A DNA stretch of 64,000 bases, taken from Streptomyces fildesensis. GTDB taxonomy: Bacteria > Actinomycetota > Actinomycetes > Streptomycetales > Streptomycetaceae. The number at the start of each line of letters is the position of its first letter. The stretch's first letter is position 1. Positions 6,835-15,692 of this stretch are shown here, one piece after another. A program made the translations under genes and the position numbers. The notes under the pieces were generated by a model. It was not told where the DNA came from. It did not search any database and saw nothing but the letters and a program-made list of their open reading frames with translations. The DNA lies in contig NZ_JAAIKO010000005.1 of assembly GCF_016107395.1 (NCBI RefSeq), positions 248,001-312,000 on the forward strand, in the 5' to 3' direction.

Positions 6835-8244
6835 TCAGCGGATGCCGACGGCGGCCAGCGCGCGGCGCTGCCCCGGGCTCGGGTGGGCCGGCCAGTAGAG
6901 GTAACAGACGCCGCCGGTCCCACTGCTGACGTTCCCGGAGGCGTTGTAGCGCTTGGTCCGCAGCCAGATGGTCTCGAACTGGGCCCGCTTGTAGACGTTG
7001 CGCACCGCGTCGTCGCTGGAGCTGGCCGGGTCGTTGGCCACCACATCGCCCTCCGCGGTGAAGCCGGCGATGCACATCAGGTGGCCGGAGGTGCCGTAGC
7101 CGGCGCCGTCCAGCTCGGTGGCGAGGAAGGACTGGGACGTTATCACCGGGATGCCGGCGCGGATCAGCCGTTCGACGTCGTTCAGCGAGTGCAGCCGTGT
7201 GATGACACCCTGCAGGTCACGGTAGGTGGCGGCGTAGGCGGCGTTGAACGGCCAGTTGCCGCAGCCCTGGTACTGGTTGTCGTACGTGAAGCGGGCCGCG
7301 TGGTCGACCTGCGGATCGGCGAAGGCCGGGTTCACCCACGCGAGGTCGGCCGCCGAGGGCTTGCGGCCCCAGTACTCGATGACCATCTCCGACGAGGTCG
7401 GGCTGCACCAGGCCTCGCCGCCGTTGTCGTACTCCGGGTACTGGCCCTTGTGGATGTTCTGCGAGTAGCGCGGCACCGGGAGTTCGATCCCGGCGCCCGC
7501 GCCGGGGACCGAGGCCGGGACGGTGAAGCGGTCGGGGATGGTGGAGGCCATCGCGCCCAGCCGCCAGAGCGTCGGGGTGAGCCGGCTGCCGGGCTTGCGG
7601 TAGAGGGTCACCCGCAGCCGGTACGAAGCGAGCAGCGGTCCGGCCGCCGCGTCGTCGATGGAGAAGGTGTCGGTCCAGATGCTGCTCTTGCCGTCGGTCT
7701 GGTCGTCGACCGAGGTGCGCTTGATGTCGCCGTCCCCGGAGGCCCAGCGGCCCATCACGTAGGCGGGAGTGGCGGTGCCGTCGGTGTAGGTCCCGAGCAG
7801 CTCGACCTGGAGCCAGGTGCCCGCCGGGGTACGGGCGTTCCACGAGGAGATCAGTTCGCTCGCGGGGTGCCGCAGGGTGTGCACCGGGGAGGTCCAGGTG
7901 GCGGAGTCCCAGGTGGAGGTGGTGCCGGTGTGCGGGTCGGTGTAGTCCAGCGAACCGCTGGGGCGGTCGATGACCAGACCGGGCCGTACCCCGGGCACCG
8001 GACGGGTGCCGCCGCGCTCGCCGCACCGCCAGTCGGTGTACGAGGTCCAGCCGGTGTAGTCCACCGGCGCGCTGTCGGCCGGCGCGCCGTGGGCGGGGGC
8101 GCCCCGGTCCGCGGCCCCCGCGTCTCCCGGCCGCCCGGCGGCTCGCGGGGCGGCGGCTGCCCGGGTCGCGGGAGCGGCCGCGGTGGCGGCCACCGCGGCG
8201 AGCGCGGCGGCCAGGACGGTGCGCCGCGGAGCGGGTCTGGTCAT
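6835..8244 (-). CDS. Secreted C39-like peptidase family protein
   Basis: A 469-residue exported protein with a Tat-like signal (RRTVLAAALAAV). A large beta-rich middle precedes a C-terminal papain-like C39 domain. That domain has cysteine in EAWCSPTSSE, histidine in TSGHLMCIAGF and aspartate in VVANDPA, a full Cys-His-Asp set. I placed the start at the ATG 8244, which begins the signal peptide; the in-frame extension upstream to 8376 has no signal-like character. Bacteriocin-processing C39 domains sit on ABC transporters. This free secreted form is common in Streptomyces and its substrate is unknown. Confidence 0.82.
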   Translation of the reverse strand: MTRPAPRRTVLAAALAAVAATAAAPATRAAAAPRAAGRPGDAGAADRGAPAHGAPADSAPVDYTGWTSYTDWRCGERGGTRPVPGVRPGLVIDRPSGSLDYTDPHTGTTSTWDSATWTSPVHTLRHPASELISSWNARTPAGTWLQVELLGTYTDGTATPAYVMGRWASGDGDIKRTSVDDQTDGKSSIWTDTFSIDDAAAGPLLASYRLRVTLYRKPGSRLTPTLWRLGAMASTIPDRFTVPASVPGAGAGIELPVPRYSQNIHKGQYPEYDNGGEAWCSPTSSEMVIEYWGRKPSAADLAWVNPAFADPQVDHAARFTYDNQYQGCGNWPFNAAYAATYRDLQGVITRLHSLNDVERLIRAGIPVITSQSFLATELDGAGYGTSGHLMCIAGFTAEGDVVANDPASSSDDAVRNVYKRAQFETIWLRTKRYNASGNVSSGTGGVCYLYWPAHPSPGQRRALAAVGIR

Positions 8245-8394
8245 GGCGGTGTTCCCCTCGCTGTGAACGACGGAGTCGGTCCGGCCGCGTCGGCGGGCCC
8301 GCGGCGGATGCGCCTTACTATCGCGGCTCCTCCGGCCTTTCTGCCAGGGTTTCCGGCGCGTGCCACCGACCAACATTGGAACAGACCACTGACG

Positions 8395-9537
8395 CTATCC
8401 CGGCAGGACCACGAGGTCACGGCCCGTCAGGTTCAGCCGCTCGCCGGAGTTCTCGGTGCAGACCGCGATGTCCTCGATCCGGGCACCGAACCGGCCGGGG
8501 AGGTAGATGCCGGGTTCGATGGAGAACGCCATCCCCGGCTCCAGCGGGCGCTTGCTGCCCGCCACGATGTACGGCTCCTCGTGCGTCTCCAGGCCGATGC
8601 CGTGCCCCGTGCGGTGGATGAAGTGCTCGCCGTAACCGGCGCCGGCGATGATGTCGCGGCCGACGGCGTCCAGCGCCTCGGCGGTGATCCCCGGGCGCAC
8701 CGCCTCGACCTGCGCGTGCTGGGCGCGCTGCAGCACGTCGTACAGCTCCCGGAAGTCGGGGTGAGGCTCGCCGACGGCGTAGGTGCGCGTCGAGTCGGAG
8801 CAGTAGCCGTCCTCGGTGGTGCCGCCGATGTCGACCACGACGGGATCGGCGGCCCGGACGACCCGGTCGGAGACCTCGTGGTGCGGGCTCGCGCCGTTGG
8901 GTCCCGAGGCGACGATGACGAAATCGACGGTGACATGGTCGGTCGCGAGGATCGCGTCCGCGATGTCGCGGGCGATCTCGCGCTCGGTGCGGCCGGGCCG
9001 CAGCCACTCGCCCATCCTGCGGTGCACCCGGTCGATCGCGGCCCCGGCCCGCCGCAGCGCCGCCACCTCGGCCGGGCTCTTGCGCATCCGCAGCTCCTGC
9101 AGCACCTCGCCGGCCAGCACCGCCTCGGCCCGCGGCAGCGCGGCGGTGAAGGCGAGCAGCTTCTCGGCCCACATGTGGTTGTCGACGGCGACCCGGCGGG
9201 CGCCGGCCGGCAGCCGGCCGGCGATCAGCTCGTAGGCGTTGTCGGTCTCGGCGAAGCCGGTGATGTCGATACCGAGGCCGCCGACGGGCGAGGCCAGCGC
9301 GGCCGGCCGCTCCAGGGCGGGGACGACGAGGAACGCGTCGCCCTCGGTGGGCACCACCAGGCAGGTGAGGCGCTCCAGCGGCAGCGCCTGATAGCCGGTG
9401 AGGTAGCGCAGATCGGCGCCCGGCGAGATGAGCAGGGCGTCCAGACCCGCGCCGGCGGCGGCCTTGCGGGCGAGTTCGAGGCGCTCGGCCGGATACAGCC
9501 CGGCGGAGTCGGCGGCGGAAGCTGCGGAGTCGGTCAC
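8395..9537 (-). CDS. Aminopeptidase P family (Xaa-Pro peptidase)
   Basis: A 380-residue cytosolic metallopeptidase of the M24B (creatinase/prolidase) fold, with an N-terminal creatinase domain and a C-terminal pita-bread domain. The five metal ligands are visible: the Asp of VDIGGTTEDGY, the Asp of YCSDSTR, the His of RTGHGIGLETHE, the Glu of SIEPGIY and the Glu of ARIEDI. It would release N-terminal residues next to proline or split Xaa-Pro dipeptides. Monocistronic; the 101-bp gap upstream is shared with the divergent kinase gene. Confidence 0.9.
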   Translation of the reverse strand: MTDSAASAADSAGLYPAERLELARKAAAGAGLDALLISPGADLRYLTGYQALPLERLTCLVVPTEGDAFLVVPALERPAALASPVGGLGIDITGFAETDNAYELIAGRLPAGARRVAVDNHMWAEKLLAFTAALPRAEAVLAGEVLQELRMRKSPAEVAALRRAGAAIDRVHRRMGEWLRPGRTEREIARDIADAILATDHVTVDFVIVASGPNGASPHHEVSDRVVRAADPVVVDIGGTTEDGYCSDSTRTYAVGEPHPDFRELYDVLQRAQHAQVEAVRPGITAEALDAVGRDIIAGAGYGEHFIHRTGHGIGLETHEEPYIVAGSKRPLEPGMAFSIEPGIYLPGRFGARIEDIAVCTENSGERLNLTGRDLVVLPG

Positions 9538-9638
9538 GCGTCACACGGTAGACGCCCCTGGCGTCCGGCGGAGGCCGGCCGGCAGGACGCGTCGCGGCCC
9601 CGGCCGCGCCGTACTCAGGGCTCGCTACGCTGGGCCCG

Positions 9639-10256
9639 ATGAACGATCAAGCCGCCCCCGCCCCGAGCGACCCGCTCGCGGAGTTCGCCGCGCATCTGCG
9701 GGAGCTGCCGCCGTCGTGCGGCCCGGTCCGGATCGTCGCCGTGGACGGGCACGCCGGTTCCGGCAAGACCACGTACGCCGCCCGGCTCGCCGGCGCGCTC
9801 GGCGGGGCGCCCGTCGTCCATCTGGACGATCTGGCCACCCATGACGAGCTGTTCGCGTGGACCGGCCGGCTGCGGGAGCAGGTCCTGGAGCCGCTGGCCG
9901 CCGGCCGGACGGCACGGCACGGCGTCTACGACTGGACGCGGCGGCGCTTCGACGGCGTCCGCGAGGTGCCCCCCGCACCCGTCGTCCTCCTGGAGGGCGT
10001 CGGAAGCGGACGGGCCGCCCTCCGACCGCTGCTGTCGCACCTGCTGTGGCTCGAGGTCCCCCGTGACACGGCCAGGGACCGCGGACAGCTGCGGGACGGC
10101 CCGGAGATGGACGCGTTCTGGTCCTCCTGGATGCGCGCGCAGGACGCGCACTTCGTGTCCGATCCCTCACAGCCGTTCGCGGACCATCTGGTACTGCTGA
10201 GACCAGAGGGATACGAGATGCTTCCGGGGCCCGGGAGGCACTCCCGAACACCATGA
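9639..10256 (+). CDS. Uridine-kinase-like P-loop protein
   Basis: A 205-residue cytosolic protein with a Walker A motif GHAGSGKT at 37-44, a VVHLDDLATHDELFAW segment after it and VVLLEGVGSG. The order matches the uridine/nucleoside kinase (udk-like) family. The usual uridine-binding residues cannot be confirmed, so the phosphate acceptor is uncertain. Start is the ATG at 9639. The neighbours give no pathway hint. Confidence 0.78.
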   Translation: MNDQAAPAPSDPLAEFAAHLRELPPSCGPVRIVAVDGHAGSGKTTYAARLAGALGGAPVVHLDDLATHDELFAWTGRLREQVLEPLAAGRTARHGVYDWTRRRFDGVREVPPAPVVLLEGVGSGRAALRPLLSHLLWLEVPRDTARDRGQLRDGPEMDAFWSSWMRAQDAHFVSDPSQPFADHLVLLRPEGYEMLPGPGRHSRTP

Positions 10257-10333
10257 TCCCTCACGGACGGTGACCGATTACCGCCGGTGCGCTGCCACTT
10301 CCAGAAGGCCCTCACGGAGCCCTCCGGAGCGGC

Positions 10334-10440
10334 TTGACCGGGGGGGTGTACAGGAATTACGTTCTCAATAAGCGGTCAGTGCGGGCCGCTCCCATGATCC
10401 GAAGCCCCCGGTTGTTCCCCCGTGACCGGGGGCTTCGCTG
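10334..10440 (+). ncRNA. Candidate small RNA with own promoter and terminator
   Basis: TTGACC (10334-10339) and TACGTT (10358-10363) are spaced by 18 nt and predict a start near 10370. A perfect 12-bp hairpin, GAAGCCCCCGGT (10401-10412) with ACCGGGGGCTTC (10425-10436), ends the unit about 70 nt later. No start codon with a ribosome-binding site lies between. It could instead be the terminator of the upstream kinase gene, but that would leave the promoter unexplained. Confidence 0.4.
10401..10436 (+). terminator. Strong intrinsic-type hairpin downstream of the kinase gene
   Basis: A perfect 12-bp stem GAAGCCCCCGGT/ACCGGGGGCTTC with a 12-nt loop. As usual in Streptomyces there is no long U tract. 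It would end either the kinase transcript or the candidate small RNA. Confidence 0.7.
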
Positions 10441-10699
10441 CGTCCCGGCCCGGTCCACCGGGCCCCTGGGGCCGCCTTTTCCTCACCCACTGTCACCACC
10501 CGGAGTCCGTGCGTCGAACGGTGCGGGGCCGAGGGGACCGCTGCGCCGCTCTACGGCACCGACGTCATCGCAGGTACGATGCGAACGGGGTGCGGTGGCA
10601 GGTGGGGGCACGACTCCCCTGCGCCAACTCCCGTCCCGGTCCTCAGGGTTGGGACGGGGTACAGCAGCAAGCCGCGGGGGAACGGTTGGTGGGGACCTG

Positions 10700-12595
10700 A
10701 TGGACTTCGGGACAGAGCGCTCGGGCGCCCCCGCCGGCCTCGCCTGGCTGCGCGCCGTGGACGCCTACACCGTCGGGGCGTACGCGCAGGCCGAGGAGGA
10801 GTTCCGGGCCGCCGTCCGGCTCGATCCGGGCATGGCGGACGCCTGGCTTGGCCTGCACGCGCTGCGCGCGGACACCTCGACGGCGCTGCTGCAGATGTAC
10901 CGCCACCGGGACCGCTTCGGCGAGGAGCGCCGGGCCCACCGGCGGTCGATCAACTCCTGGTACTGGCTCGGCTGGTGGGTGCAGCCGGTGCTGGAGTCGG
11001 ACCGCGATCTGCTGCTCGCGCACGCCTCGCACTGGCTGGACGGCCGGCATGTCGCCGAGCTGGACCGCGCGCTGGCCGAGTGCCCGCCCGTCGACACCGA
11101 CCGGCAGGTGCGCTTTCTGCACGCCTGCCGGGCCTATCTGGTCAAGGACTGGGAGCAGCTGGTCCGCAACACCGAGCCGCTGCTGGGCGATCCGGTGCTC
11201 GGCATCGAGGCGGGCCTGTTCGGCGGGATGGCCCGCGTCCGGCTGGAGCTGTGCGGGCAGGCCGAACCGCTGCTGGCCGCCGCGCTGATGCGCTGCCGCA
11301 GCGAGCAGCCGCAGCGCAAGGAGCTGCGCTACTGGCTGGCCCGGGCCTACGAGGGCACCGGCCGCACCGCCGCGGCGCTGCCGCTGTACCGGGCGGTGCA
11401 CCGGGTGGACCCGGCGTTCATGGACACCGCCGCCCGGCTGGCCGCGATCAACGAGTCCGACGGGCTCGACGAGGGCGCGGGCGCCGGTCTGGCGGCCGTC
11501 TCGCTGTCCGGCCTCGGCCAGGCCTCCCCCGATGTGCTGGACGGCCCGGACTCCGCCCTGCTGACCGGCGAACCGATGGACGGCCGCGGCCCCGGCACCG
11601 AACTGGAGGAGCCCGCGCTGACGCTCGGCCCGCCGGACGACGACGTACGGGAGAAGGCCGGGGTGGCGTCCATGGCGCTGCCGCCCCCGCTGTCGATGAC
11701 GGCGCCGGACCCGATGCTGCTCGGCCAGGCACTCGCCGAACTGGACCGCATGGTCGGGCTGGAGCCGGTGAAGCGGCAGGTGCGGGCGCTGTCGGCGCAA
11801 CTGCGGATGGCCCGGCTGCGGGCCGGCCAGGGCCTGCCGGTGCAGCCCCCCAAGCGTCACTTCGTCTTCTCCGGCCCCTCCGGCACCGGCAAGACCACCG
11901 TGGCGCGGATACTCGGCCGGGTCTTCTACGCGCTGGGGCTGCTCGGCGGCGATCATCTCGTCGAGGCCCAGCGGTCCGACCTGGTGGGCGAGTTCCTGGG
12001 GCAGACCGCGGTCAAGGCCAACGAGCTGATCGATTCCGCGCTCGGCGGGGTGCTCTTCGTGGACGAGGCGTACGCCCTGTCCAACTCCGGCTACTCCAAG
12101 GGCGACGCCTACGGCGACGAGGCGCTCCAGGTGCTCCTCAAGCGCGCCGAGGACAACCGCGACCGCCTCGTGGTGATCCTCGCCGGCTATCCGGAGGGCA
12201 TGGACCGGCTGCTGGCGGTGAACCCCGGGCTCAGCTCCCGCTTCACCACCCGGGTCGACTTCCCCAGCTACCGGCCGCTGGAGCTGACCCGGATCGGCGA
12301 GGTCCTCGCCGCGGACAACGGCGACCACTGGGACGAGGAGGCGCTGGAGGAACTGCGGGCGATCAGCGCCCATGTCGTCGACCAGGGCTGGATAGACGAG
12401 CTGGGCAACGGCCGGCTGCTGCGCACCCTGTACGAGAAGAGCTGCGCCTACCGCGATCTGCGGCTGTCGGACTACCCCGGCTCCCCCAACCGCGACGATC
12501 TGTCGACGCTGCGGCTCCCGGATCTGATGCAGGCCTACGGCGAGGTGCTGTCGGGGCGCGGCCCGGGGGTGCCGCCGGGCGAACCGGCCGAGTAG
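10700..12595 (+). CDS. EccA-like AAA+ ATPase (CbxX/CfxQ type) with N-terminal TPR region
   Basis: A 631-residue cytosolic ATPase. Residues about 1-290 are helical TPR-like repeats, followed by a low-complexity linker (about 290-345). The AAA+ module has Walker A GPSGTGKT near residue 395 and Walker B GGVLFVDEAYAL near 450. This architecture matches EccA of type VII (ESX) secretion, where the TPR half binds substrates and the ATPase handles or disassembles them. No EccB/C/D/E, EsxA/B or mycosin genes are in the window, so a type VII role is inferred from the family only. The ATG at 10700 is preceded by GGGGA. Confidence 0.82.
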   Translation: MDFGTERSGAPAGLAWLRAVDAYTVGAYAQAEEEFRAAVRLDPGMADAWLGLHALRADTSTALLQMYRHRDRFGEERRAHRRSINSWYWLGWWVQPVLESDRDLLLAHASHWLDGRHVAELDRALAECPPVDTDRQVRFLHACRAYLVKDWEQLVRNTEPLLGDPVLGIEAGLFGGMARVRLELCGQAEPLLAAALMRCRSEQPQRKELRYWLARAYEGTGRTAAALPLYRAVHRVDPAFMDTAARLAAINESDGLDEGAGAGLAAVSLSGLGQASPDVLDGPDSALLTGEPMDGRGPGTELEEPALTLGPPDDDVREKAGVASMALPPPLSMTAPDPMLLGQALAELDRMVGLEPVKRQVRALSAQLRMARLRAGQGLPVQPPKRHFVFSGPSGTGKTTVARILGRVFYALGLLGGDHLVEAQRSDLVGEFLGQTAVKANELIDSALGGVLFVDEAYALSNSGYSKGDAYGDEALQVLLKRAEDNRDRLVVILAGYPEGMDRLLAVNPGLSSRFTTRVDFPSYRPLELTRIGEVLAADNGDHWDEEALEELRAISAHVVDQGWIDELGNGRLLRTLYEKSCAYRDLRLSDYPGSPNRDDLSTLRLPDLMQAYGEVLSGRGPGVPPGEPAE

Positions 12596-12627
12596 GCCGG
12601 TCCGCCACGGGTGGCAAACGCCAGGCG

Positions 12628-13680
12628 TCAGGTCCGTCCGGCGATCGTCGGCAGCTCGCGGTGCGCCGGGTCGCGGACCTCGCCGACCAGCATCTCCAGG
12701 ACGTCCTCCAGCGCGACCAGTCCGATCGGGCGCCCGTCGGCGTCCGCGACCGCCGCGAGGTGCGACGCCGCCCGCCGCATCTGGGTGAGCGCGTCGTCCA
12801 GCGGCAGGTCGGCGCGGAGCGTCGCCATCGGGCGCCAGAGCCGCTGCGGCACCGGGTGGCTGCCGTCCTCGACGTCCAGGACGTCCTTGACGTGCAGATA
12901 GCCCAGATAGGCGCCGTCGGGGCCGGCCACCGGGAACCGTGAGTACCCGGTGTGCACGGTGAGTTCCTCGACCTGGCGCGGGGTCACCGACGGATCCACC
13001 GTGATCAGCTCGGCGGGGCGCAGCAGCACCTCGATGACCGGGCGGGTGCCCAGCTCCAGGGCGTCCTCCAGGCGTTCCTGCTCGTCGTGGTCGAGCAGCC
13101 CGGCCCGCCGGGCGTCCTCGACGAGCACCGTCAGCTCCTCGCTGGTGAAAACGGAGTCGACCTCGTCCTTCGGCTCGACCCGGAACAGCTTCAGGATCAC
13201 CCGCGCGCAGCTGCCCAGTACGGTGATCACCGGCCGGAACACCCGGGCGAAGGCGACGAGTCCGGGGCTGAGCCACAGCGCGGTCTTCTCCGGGGCGGCC
13301 ATCGCCAGGTTCTTCGGCACCATTTCGCCGATCACCAGGTGCAGCGAGACCACCACCGCGAGCGCCAGGACGTACCCGACTGCGTGCGCCAGCCCCTCGG
13401 GCATCTGCGCGGCCTCGAAGAGCGGTTCCAGCAGATGGGAGATGGTCGGCTCGGCGACCGCTCCCAGGGTGAGCGAGCAGACGGTGATGCCGAACTGGGC
13501 CGCCGCCATCATGCGCGGCAGGTTCTCCAGCCCGTACAGGACGGTACGGGCCCGCCGGTGTTCCGCGGCGAGCGGTTCGATCTGGCTGCGGCGTACCGAG
13601 ACCAGGGCGAACTCCGCGCCGACGAAGAAGCCGTTGGCGAGCACCAGCAGGACGGCGAAGAGCAGTTGGAGGACGCTCAT
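12628..13680 (-). CDS. CNNM/CorB-like membrane protein with CBS pair
   Basis: A 350-residue membrane protein of the hemolysin/CorC family. It has an N-terminal DUF21 (CNNM) transmembrane domain (start LQLLFAVLLVLANGFFVGAE, with three or four helices to about 150). A CBS pair follows (TVDPSVTPRQVEEL and PLDDALTQMRRAASHLAAV). It lacks the C-terminal CorC_HlyC domain present in its upstream partner. The family is tied to magnesium or cation export. Its start overlaps the upstream gene's stop by 4 nt, so the two are translationally coupled and may form a heterodimer. Confidence 0.88.
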   Translation of the reverse strand: MSVLQLLFAVLLVLANGFFVGAEFALVSVRRSQIEPLAAEHRRARTVLYGLENLPRMMAAAQFGITVCSLTLGAVAEPTISHLLEPLFEAAQMPEGLAHAVGYVLALAVVVSLHLVIGEMVPKNLAMAAPEKTALWLSPGLVAFARVFRPVITVLGSCARVILKLFRVEPKDEVDSVFTSEELTVLVEDARRAGLLDHDEQERLEDALELGTRPVIEVLLRPAELITVDPSVTPRQVEELTVHTGYSRFPVAGPDGAYLGYLHVKDVLDVEDGSHPVPQRLWRPMATLRADLPLDDALTQMRRAASHLAAVADADGRPIGLVALEDVLEMLVGEVRDPAHRELPTIAGRT

Positions 13681-15020
13681 CGGGCGGCCCCCTGTTCGTC
13701 CTGGGTGCCGGCACCGGTGCCGGTGCGCACGATGCGCACCCGTTCCGCCCGGTGGTGGGAGACCTCCCGCACCCGCAGCTCCCAGTCGGGCAGCACCGCG
13801 GTGTCACCGGGTTCGGGGATCCGCGCCAGCAGGTCGGCGACGAGCCCGGCGACCGTCTCGTACGGGCCCTCCGGGGCCTGCAGCCCGATCCGGGCGAGCG
13901 TGTCCACCCGGCAGCCGCCGTCGGCGTCCCAGGCCGGCAGGCCGTCCTCGGCCGCGGCCTGTGCCAGTTCCGGCAGGTCCACGGCGTCGTGCTCGTCGCG
14001 CACCTCGCCGACGAGTTCCTCGATGATGTCCTCCAGGGTCACGACACCGGCCGTGCCGCCGTACTCGTCGACGACGACGGCGATCGGCTGCTGGCTGCGC
14101 AGCAGTTGCAGCAGCTGCCGGCCCGCCAGCGTCTCGGGGACCAGCAGCGGCGAGACCGAGATCCGGCCCACCGGGGTGCGGTCGCGCAGCGGGGCGGCGA
14201 CGGCGAGGGCGTTCTTGAGGTGGACCATCCCGATGATGTCGTCCAGCCGTTCCCGGTAGACCGGGAAGCGGGACAGGCCGGTGGCCCGGGTGAGGTTGAG
14301 GACGTCGGCGGCGGTGGCGGTGTCCTCCAGCGCGCTGACCCGGACCCGGGGCGTCATCACGTTGGCGGCCGTCAGGTCGCCGAGCGACAGGGTACGGACG
14401 AACAGGTCGGCGGTGTCCTGCTCCAGGGTGCCGGCCTGCGCCGAGTGCCGGGCGAGGGAGACCAGTTCGCTGGGGGTGCGGGCCGAGGCCAGCTCGTCGG
14501 CGGGCTCGACGCCGAGCATCCGCACCAGCCGGTTGGCGATCCGGTTGAGCACTTCGATGACCGGCCGGAAGGCGGTGGAGAACACCCGCTGCGGGCCGGC
14601 CACGAACCGGGCCACCTGCAGCGGGCGGGAGACCGCCCAGTTCTTGGGGACGAGCTCGCCGACGACCATCTGGACGGCCGAGGCGAGCATCATGCCGATG
14701 ACGACACCGACCCCGGGGGCGGCGCGCTCGGGCAGTCCGGCCGAGGTGAGCGGGCCGGTGAGCAGCTGGGCCAGCGCCGGTTCGGCGAGCATGCCGACCA
14801 CCAGCGAGGTGATGGTGATGCCCAGCTGGGTGCCGGAGAGCTGGAACGACAGCTTCCGCAGCGCGGCCACCACGCTCCGGGCCCGGCGGTCGCCCTCGGC
14901 GGCGGCGCGTTCCGCGGCCGGCCGGTCGACGGTCACCAGACCGAATTCGGCGGCGACGAAGAAGCCGTTGGCGAGGATCAGGACGAATGCCGCACACAGC
15001 AGCAACAACGAGGTGCTCAT
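13677..15020 (-). CDS. CNNM/CorB-like membrane protein with CBS and CorC_HlyC domains
   Basis: A 447-residue paralogue of the downstream gene. It has a DUF21 transmembrane domain from about 1-190, a CBS pair at about 215-335 (TPRVRVSALEDTATAADVL, IAVVVDEYGGTAGVVT), and the C-terminal CorC_HlyC domain (ETVAGLVADLLARIPEPGD). The VDEYGGTAGVVTLEDIIEELVG-type signature is complete. A role in Mg2+/cation homeostasis is the family view. It is first of a two-gene operon; the 177 bp upstream, down to the PH-domain gene's end, probably holds the promoter. Confidence 0.9.
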   Translation of the reverse strand: MSTSLLLLCAAFVLILANGFFVAAEFGLVTVDRPAAERAAAEGDRRARSVVAALRKLSFQLSGTQLGITITSLVVGMLAEPALAQLLTGPLTSAGLPERAAPGVGVVIGMMLASAVQMVVGELVPKNWAVSRPLQVARFVAGPQRVFSTAFRPVIEVLNRIANRLVRMLGVEPADELASARTPSELVSLARHSAQAGTLEQDTADLFVRTLSLGDLTAANVMTPRVRVSALEDTATAADVLNLTRATGLSRFPVYRERLDDIIGMVHLKNALAVAAPLRDRTPVGRISVSPLLVPETLAGRQLLQLLRSQQPIAVVVDEYGGTAGVVTLEDIIEELVGEVRDEHDAVDLPELAQAAAEDGLPAWDADGGCRVDTLARIGLQAPEGPYETVAGLVADLLARIPEPGDTAVLPDWELRVREVSHHRAERVRIVRTGTGAGTQDEQGAAR

Positions 15021-15197
15021 GCCGCCGCTCCGGGAATTACGGGAACTCCGCTGGAGGGAGGGGCGGCGCAGGTACTACCAGACGATTTGGACATCGTCGT
15101 TTGGGTGTCACTCCTTGGGTCGGTGGGGCCCCGCGGGCAGTCTGCGGAAGCACTGCCCGACTCCAGAGTAATCAAGAGCGGGGCTCGGTCGGCAGCC

Positions 15198-15692
15198 CTA
15201 CCTGGTGCCGGGCTGCCCTGTGCCGCGCGCTTCGGCCAGCGCCCGCAACTGGCGGGCGGCGCGGACCGCCTGGTCCCGGCCGCCACCGGGCTGGATGCCC
15301 ATCGCGGCCAGGCTGGTGCCGTCGGTGAGGTCGAGATAGACCCACGGGTCGCCGGTCCGCAGATTGACCTTGACGACCTCGGCCCATTCCAGCCGGCGGC
15401 TGGCGACCAGGTTCACCACGGTGATCCCGTCGTCGTCCGCGACCACCTTGGGCCGGCTGAGCACCGCGAGCAGCGCGAAGATCAGCAGTCCGGTGATGAT
15501 CATGGTGGCCCGGTCCCCCGGGCCCCAGGGCTGCGCTCCGTCGCTGGGCATCATCAGGGCGACGGCGGTGAGCACGACGAGCAGGCCCGCTCCGACCGTC
15601 AGCAGCACCACGCGGGTGCGGACCGGACGGAAGGTGACGGGCAGCTCGGGCAGGACCGCGGCGGCGGACGGGCCGGGTTTGCCGGACATCAC
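15198..15692 (-). CDS. PH-domain membrane protein at the end of the rib-his operon
   Basis: A 164-residue protein with two membrane segments (about 28-46 and 63-80) followed by a small PH-like domain with VVADDDGITVVNLVASRRLEWAEV. The GTG at 15692 overlaps the hisG stop as GTGA; the ATG at 15689 is an alternative. Such proteins sit after hisG in Streptomyces genomes; their function is not known. A GGCAGCCC/GGGCTGCC hairpin spans its stop codon (15191-15217) and may end the operon. Confidence 0.78.
   Translation of the reverse strand: MMSGKPGPSAAAVLPELPVTFRPVRTRVVLLTVGAGLLVVLTAVALMMPSDGAQPWGPGDRATMIITGLLIFALLAVLSRPKVVADDDGITVVNLVASRRLEWAEVVKVNLRTGDPWVYLDLTDGTSLAAMGIQPGGGRDQAVRAARQLRALAEARGTGQPGTR

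Larger units (their letters stand above)
10257..10699. other. Long intergenic region with candidate sRNA and structured leader
   Basis: 443 bp between the kinase and the EccA-like gene. The left part contains a promoter-like pair and a strong terminator with no ORF between them (candidate small RNA, listed). The right part, about 10590-10690, is rich in G/C hairpins, including CCCGTCCC (10630-10637) pairing with GGGACGGG (10651-10658). It would form the 5' leader of the ATPase gene. I see no protein gene here. Confidence 0.6.

Noticed and set aside
10643..13807. A 1054-codon minus-strand open frame opposite the EccA-like gene
   Set aside because: Antisense shadow; the plus strand carries intact Walker A and B motifs and TPRs.
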